Below are positions 5,587-7,209 of a stretch of DNA of 7,209 bases, in pieces. Numbering within the stretch: the stretch's first letter is position 1; the number at the start of each line of letters is the position of its first letter. The notes beneath the pieces were generated by a model, which searched no databases, was not told the origin of the DNA, and was given only the letters and a program-made list of their open reading frames with translations. This DNA is from Thermoplasmata archaeon. Lineage in GTDB: Archaea > Thermoplasmatota > Thermoplasmata > Thermoplasmatales > Thermoplasmataceae. Where the stretch lies: the NCBI GenBank assembly GCA_021804185.1, contig JAJZKL010000048.1, forward strand, positions 1-7,209, read 5' to 3'. The position numbers and the translations under genes were made by a program.

Positions 5587-6876
5587 CTAAGGTTTTGTCC
5601 TTCTTATGGTTCTCGGAAACGGGATAGCATTCTTGATGTTGTCCAGTTTGCATATCCACATTATTGCCCTGTCCAATCCCAATCCGAAGCCGGAATGCGG
5701 GACACTTCCGTATTTCCTCAGATCCATGTACCAGTAATAGTCTTCCGGGTTCAGTTGGTACTCTTCCATCCTCTCCTTCAGTTGATCCGGATCCCATATT
5801 CTTTCACTGCCTCCGATGATTTCTCCGTACCCTTCAGGAGCAAGGAGATCGTGGCAGAGCAATTCTCCAGGGTTCTTGGGATCAGGCCTGTGGTAGAATG
5901 TCTTCAGCTCCTTTGGATAGTGTGTTACGAACACAGGGCGATCATAGTGAATCATTATCTGCTTCTCCTCATCGGAACCAAGGTCGTCCCCATACCTGAT
6001 GTTCATTCCGGTTTCCTGTGCTCTTTTTATGAGGTCAGAATAGGTCATTCTCAGGAATGGCTCCGTCCATCTTCTCAGGTCTCCCGTGTCCCTGCCAAGA
6101 ATAGCAAGTTCGGGCTGGTTCTCCTCCAGTACCCTTCTTATTATGAAGTGGATCATGCGCTCCTCTATGTCCATCATCCCGGAATTGTCCACCCATGCGA
6201 CCTCGGCCTCCCCGTGCCAGTATTCAGTCAGGTGCCTCCAAGTCCTGGACTTCTCCGCACGGAAGCTGGGAGAAATCGTGAAAACCTTCTCTAGGCTGAA
6301 AATCATGGTTTCAAGGTAGAACTGTGCGCTCTGGGTAAGGCTGACCTCTGACCCGAAAAAAGGGACCTTGAAGAGTGTTGTGCCTCCTTCAGTTGCTGTG
6401 GAAACCATGAAAGGGGCTTGTACCTGGTAATAACCTTCAGAATAGAAAAAATCTGCAAATGCCTTGAAGACCGTTGACCTGACCTTGAGAACGGCAGAGA
6501 ACTCCTGGCTTCTCAACCACAGGTGCCTGTTGTCAAGAAGGAACTCTTCCCCCTTGTCCTTCGTAATCGGGAACGATTCATCCTTCTGATATACCCTGAA
6601 GTCTGTTACTTCTATTTCATACCCTGTGATTGCGCGATCATCCTTCTTCACGGTGCCTTGGAGTTCAAGGCTGCTTTCTATGCCAAGGGAAGATATCACC
6701 TTGAATTTCTCATCCCCCAGGGTCGCAATGCTTGCAACGGACTGTACAATGCCGCTCGAGTCCCTCAACACTACAAATGCGATCTTGCCGCTGCTTCTTG
6801 TCCTGTAAACCCATCCATGAACAGTCACCGGTTTTCCAATAAATTCATCGGAAAGTATCTCTTTAATGGAGTGCAT
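5587..6876 (-). CDS. asnS: Asparaginyl-tRNA synthetase
   Basis: Class IIb synthetase charging tRNA-Asn with asparagine in the cytoplasm. The 429-residue product begins with an OB-fold anticodon-binding domain (about 1-105: [30 protein letters not shown]). The catalytic domain holds a motif 1 region around [19 protein letters not shown] (147-165), [17 protein letters not shown] (173-189), motif 2 [16 protein letters not shown] (205-220), [20 protein letters not shown] (341-360) and motif 3 [14 protein letters not shown] (394-407), ending with IPFPRT. The [11 protein letters not shown] stretch, the [14 protein letters not shown] segment and the IPFPRT end fit AsnRS better than archaeal AspRS, whose end is usually ILFPRD. 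Start is ATG 6876; an in-frame TTG at 6879 adds one residue. A TATA-like box 28 nt upstream suggests a leaderless transcript continuing into hemE and hemH. A true AsnRS implies direct charging of tRNA-Asn. Confidence 0.93.
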   Translation of the reverse strand: MHSIKEILSDEFIGKPVTVHGWVYRTRSSGKIAFVVLRDSSGIVQSVASIATLGDEKFKVISSLGIESSLELQGTVKKDDRAITGYEIEVTDFRVYQKDESFPITKDKGEEFLLDNRHLWLRSQEFSAVLKVRSTVFKAFADFFYSEGYYQVQAPFMVSTATEGGTTLFKVPFFGSEVSLTQSAQFYLETMIFSLEKVFTISPSFRAEKSRTWRHLTEYWHGEAEVAWVDNSGMMDIEERMIHFIIRRVLEENQPELAILGRDTGDLRRWTEPFLRMTYSDLIKRAQETGMNIRYGDDLGSDEEKQIMIHYDRPVFVTHYPKELKTFYHRPDPKNPGELLCHDLLAPEGYGEIIGGSERIWDPDQLKERMEEYQLNPEDYYWYMDLRKYGSVPHSGFGLGLDRAIMWICKLDNIKNAIPFPRTIRRTKP

Positions 6877-6898
6877 CAAACGAGAAATGACGGACAGC

Positions 6899-6911
6899 TA
6901 TTATAATTTTG
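6899..6911 (-). promoter_or_regulatory. Putative TATA box for asnS-hemE-hemH
   Basis: AAAATTATAATAG on the minus strand, with core ATTATAA at 6907-6901, is centred about 28 nt before the asnS ATG. There is no Shine-Dalgarno between, so a leaderless transcript is likely. It lies in the 44-nt gap after the DUF309 gene, so asnS probably starts its own transcription unit. Confidence 0.5.
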
Positions 6912-6920
6912 TAACGGGCT

Positions 6921-7209
6921 TCAGTTTTCTGCTACCCTGAGCCTTAATGGATACTCAAATTTTCCAGGAATTTCGAAATGTCCTGAACCGACATTTCTCG
7001 CATCGCCAATCCCGCTAACGGCTCTTTCATAAACGATCTTCGCTGTTTCTTTCTGGTTCATCTGGAATTTTATCATTGCAACTGCCAGATGTATTATGTT
7101 CTGTATGTACGCCTTTTCCGATCCGGAAACGCATTTCCACAAATCCTCGAGCAGCATGTGCGCCTCCCAGTATCTCTCCTCATCAAACAGGCAAGAGGCT
7201 GTTTTAAGG
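6921..7209 (-). CDS. DUF309-family protein, N-terminus cut by the window edge
   Basis: Small helical cytoplasmic protein of unknown function. The minus-strand frame is open from the right edge to a TGA at 6921, giving the last 95 residues. The DUF309 hallmark, usually of the form (F/Y)(F/Y)EAHEVLEDLW, appears as RYWEAHMLLEDLWK, followed by a second helix IQNIIHLAVAMIKFQMNQKE matching the family's QG.IQ.A.A..K...GN region. The conserved His is kept, but the residue after it, usually Glu, is Met. The tail (about GHFEIPGKFEYPLRLRVAEN) is not something I recognise. The ATG at 7157 is not the true start because the conserved YWEAH lies upstream of it. asnS follows on the same strand after 44 nt with its own promoter. 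Confidence 0.72.
   Translation of the reverse strand, partial: LKTASCLFDEERYWEAHMLLEDLWKCVSGSEKAYIQNIIHLAVAMIKFQMNQKETAKIVYERAVSGIGDARNVGSGHFEIPGKFEYPLRLRVAEN

Noticed and set aside
5695..6294. Plus-strand 199-residue open frame opposite asnS
   Set aside because: Antisense shadow of a strongly conserved synthetase; the product has no family resemblance, and asnS motifs 2 and 3 cover the same bases.
6921..7157. Complete 78-residue gene starting at ATG 7157
   Set aside because: The conserved YWEAH of DUF309 is encoded just upstream in the same open frame, so the gene continues past the right edge.
1..7209. tRNA genes, rRNA genes, CRISPR arrays, insertion sequences or phage genes
   Set aside because: No cloverleaf-like segment, regularly spaced repeat, transposase or terminal inverted repeat pair was seen by eye; nearly all bases are accounted for by housekeeping genes.

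Overview
The window looks like chromosomal DNA of an archaeon, most probably of the Thermoplasmata/Thermoplasmatales. Three things point there. Translation and amino-acid usage are archaeal: an archaeal-type asparaginyl-tRNA synthetase and a SelB/EF-1alpha-like protein. Four genes that begin transcription units have an A/T-rich box about 24-28 nt before the start codon and no Shine-Dalgarno, the signature of leaderless archaeal transcripts. And a bacterial-looking hemE-hemH pair sits in this archaeal setting, which as I recall is a Thermoplasmatales trait. The lineage is inference; no rRNA is present.

Layout. Positions 1-724 (minus) hold the N-terminal 241 residues of an NCS1-family nucleobase/cofactor permease, cut by the left edge. 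A ~165-nt divergent intergenic region (725-890) carries its promoter and that of scpB. On the plus strand, scpB (condensin-associated winged-helix protein) overlaps purD (glycinamide ribonucleotide synthetase) by 8 nt. purD converges with only 5 nt to spare on a minus-strand gene for a SelB-like protein whose GTPase domain has lost its nucleotide-binding motifs. Upstream of that, also on the minus strand, lies an apparent operon asnS-hemE-hemH (asparaginyl-tRNA synthetase, uroporphyrinogen decarboxylase, ferrochelatase), with hemE and hemH joined by an ATGA overlap. At the right edge is the C-terminal part of a DUF309 protein.

How the genes fit together. hemE and hemH belong to one pathway, uroporphyrinogen III to an iron porphyrin, and look translationally coupled. 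asnS shares their transcription unit without an evident metabolic link. scpB (chromosome organisation) and purD (purine synthesis) look co-transcribed. First genes appear leaderless, while the internal genes hemE and hemH use clear Shine-Dalgarno sequences. There is no sign of mobile elements, CRISPR, tRNA or rRNA, and no gene-free stretch exceeds 300 nt. I do not see an obviously new multi-gene system; the best candidate for unexplained biology is the pseudo-GTPase SelB-like protein.
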